From positions 310,001 through 374,000 of the forward strand of contig CAVVCO010000037.1 of the NCBI GenBank assembly GCA_963746735.1: 64,000 bases of DNA. Direction: 5' to 3'. This DNA comes from CAVSWT01 sp963746735. GTDB lineage: Bacteria; Bacteroidota; Ignavibacteria; Ignavibacteriales; Ignavibacteriaceae. Both the position numbers and the translations under genes were made by a program. Below, one piece after another: positions 62,736 through 64,000 of the stretch. Position 1 is the first letter of the stretch. Every line of letters starts with the position of its first letter. Under the pieces are notes generated by a model. That model searched no databases, was not told where the DNA came from, and was given only the letters and a program-made list of their open reading frames with translations.

Positions 62736-64000
62736 AAAAAACCAAATATCGCAGCATAAATCAAGCACTTATAATTCTAACCGGGTTGGTCATAGTTATT
62801 TGTGCTGTTTTCATTTACTTGTATGTACTACGAGGTGTTTATGGTAGATTTTCAACTAGCGACTTTGTTCCAGATGCCAACTTATTCAAAAAAGCCTTTC
62901 AAGGGAAGAAAGCGAAGATTGGAATTTTATACTCGCAGTACACTAAAAATTTGCTGCCAAACAACGGTAAATGGCTGGACGATAATTTACTGACATGGGA
63001 AAAATATGTAAAAGCAATCGGCTTCAACTATGAAGTAATTAAGGACAGCACCATTGAATTAGGAAGACATACCCAATATGATTTAATCGTTCTTCCGGGT
63101 ACAAAATCTTTAAGCGACAAAGAAATAATTCAGTTAAAAATTTATTTGAATAGAGGAGGAAGTATTTATGCAACCGGTGGCACAGCTTCTTATTCCGAGG
63201 ATGGAAAATGGCGCGGCTGGGATTTCTTTTCCGAAGTATTTGGAATAAAGTTCACAAAAGAAATTTCTAATGATGGAGTTTCTCTCAAAACCACCGATTC
63301 CGAAAAAATTCATACTATTAGAAGCGGGCTTCCAATAACCGCAAATGTTCCAACCGGATTTCCTCTTCGTGTTGCTACCTGGGATCGCCCTATGGCTGTT
63401 GAAGTTTTGGATCCTCGAACAACACAAGTAAGCTTTTGGTATAATTATAGACTACAAAAAGGATTAGTTCGTAATGAAATACGAAAAAGTGCTGGAATTG
63501 TTTTCGGGAAATATGGTGAAGGAAGATTTGTTTGGATGGGTTTTGAAATAAATTCTGTATTAGGCAGTCATGACGACTACTTGTATTTTGACAGGCTATT
63601 TCAAAACTCAGTTCACTGGCTAACTTACACTCCAATTGCTTACGTAAGAGATTGGCCGGCTGGTTATAGCGCTGCTGCAGTTATTACCCCGGTGTTAACT
63701 AAGGAGCCAAATAATTTAGACAGTTTGCTTAAAATATTGAAAAATGAAAAAGTTAATTCAACTTTTTTGATTGAGCCTAAAAACATAAATCAGTATTCCA
63801 AAACTATTAGTCAACTTAAAAATTATGGTGAGGTTGCAGCCATTGTTAACATAGGTTATTTATCATCTAATAATGATACTATAAACAAATTGAACAGCTT
63901 AAATACTCAAACTCAAAAGCTGATTGATGCAAAAAGAAAATTAGAATCTGCTGCAAGAACAAAAATTATAGGAGCATTGCCTTATTATGGTTTGTATGAT
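62726..64000 (+). CDS. Membrane-anchored GATase1-like/polysaccharide deacetylase-like protein (3' truncated by window)
   Basis: The frame is open from ATG 62726 to the window end (425 codons, no stop). An N-terminal membrane helix (residues ~17-37, LIILTGLVIVICAVFIYLY) is followed by a class I glutamine-amidotransferase-like (ThuA/BPL_N-type) domain (KAKIGILYSQYTKNLLPNNG, YDLIVLPGTKSLSDKEI, LNRGGSIYATGGTA). From about residue 310 it begins a NodB-like deacetylase fold (PAGYSAAAVITPV, NSTFLIEPKNINQY). The usual Asp-Asp and His-x3-His metal motifs are not found at their expected places (ITPVLTKEP, AAIVNIGYLSS), so the domain may be a pseudo-deacetylase. The start overlaps the previous gene by 10 nt. 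Function: tailoring or binding of the secreted polysaccharide. Confidence 0.75.
   Translation, partial: MAVEKTKYRSINQALIILTGLVIVICAVFIYLYVLRGVYGRFSTSDFVPDANLFKKAFQGKKAKIGILYSQYTKNLLPNNGKWLDDNLLTWEKYVKAIGFNYEVIKDSTIELGRHTQYDLIVLPGTKSLSDKEIIQLKIYLNRGGSIYATGGTASYSEDGKWRGWDFFSEVFGIKFTKEISNDGVSLKTTDSEKIHTIRSGLPITANVPTGFPLRVATWDRPMAVEVLDPRTTQVSFWYNYRLQKGLVRNEIRKSAGIVFGKYGEGRFVWMGFEINSVLGSHDDYLYFDRLFQNSVHWLTYTPIAYVRDWPAGYSAAAVITPVLTKEPNNLDSLLKILKNEKVNSTFLIEPKNINQYSKTISQLKNYGEVAAIVNIGYLSSNNDTINKLNSLNTQTQKLIDAKRKLESAARTKIIGALPYYGLYD

Overview
The window looks like a piece of an AT-rich Bacteroidota-lineage chromosome, most likely Ignavibacteria/Ignavibacteriales. This is inferred from gene content: a PorU-like C25 peptidase with a type IX secretion style C-terminal domain, a FadL/OmpP1-type porin, a DUF4292 lipoprotein, a menaquinone locus and citramalate-based isoleucine synthesis. 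No rRNA, tRNA or CRISPR array was seen.

Layout. (1) 2-9011, + strand: one long branched-chain amino-acid operon (ilvB end, ilvN, ilvC, leuB, leuA, leuC, leuD, cimA, a nitrilase-family amidase). CimA supplies citramalate, and LeuCD and LeuB can process it toward 2-ketobutyrate, so isoleucine need not come from threonine. (2) 9245-15308, + strand: gltB-gltD glutamate synthase, closed by a clear terminator. (3) 15450-23930: the menaquinone locus. menF-menD-menH ... menB-menA-menE run on the minus strand, and a hot-dog thioesterase (menI-like) converges on menE. A MntA/HepT toxin-antitoxin pair lies in the opposite orientation between menH and menB, and its toxin gene carries an in-frame TAG. No menC is visible. 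(4) 24004-30497, minus strand: rsgA, a FadL-like porin, two low-complexity lipoproteins, a small barrel, an anchored Ig-like protein and an orphan ATP-grasp enzyme. (5) 30682-45352: a run of closely packed or overlapping + strand genes joining envelope functions (TPR lipoprotein, DUF4292, degenerate EnvC) to a surface-glycan locus (flippase, UDP-galactopyranose mutase, GT-C and GT2/GT9/GT4 transferases, methyltransferase), with a WecG-type transferase opposite. The middle of this locus is mosaic, with a GT2/GT-C chimera, a truncated GT2 and a second C-terminal glf fragment. (6) 45438-54688: a PorU-like peptidase, a barrel protein, a HAD phosphatase and a metallophosphoesterase/beta-propeller protein. 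(7) 55025-64000: a fatty-acid-hydroxylase-like membrane protein, a response regulator, a KaiC-like ATPase with a GGDEF-like tail, then a TPR/beta-barrel protein, a processive GT2, a small membrane protein and a membrane-anchored deacetylase-like protein that runs off the end. The last four match the logic of PgaA, PgaC, PgaD and PgaB and are the best candidate for an undescribed synthase-dependent exopolysaccharide system.

A recurring feature is that six otherwise well-conserved genes (menI, menE, menB, menD, porU-like, metallophosphoesterase) are broken by eight single-base indels. Seven of these are one extra base with no shared slippery motif, and they cluster at 15.5-21.7 kb and 47.6-54.5 kb. 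Residual sequencing error is the simplest explanation, and the genes are annotated here as repaired reading frames with the breaks stated.
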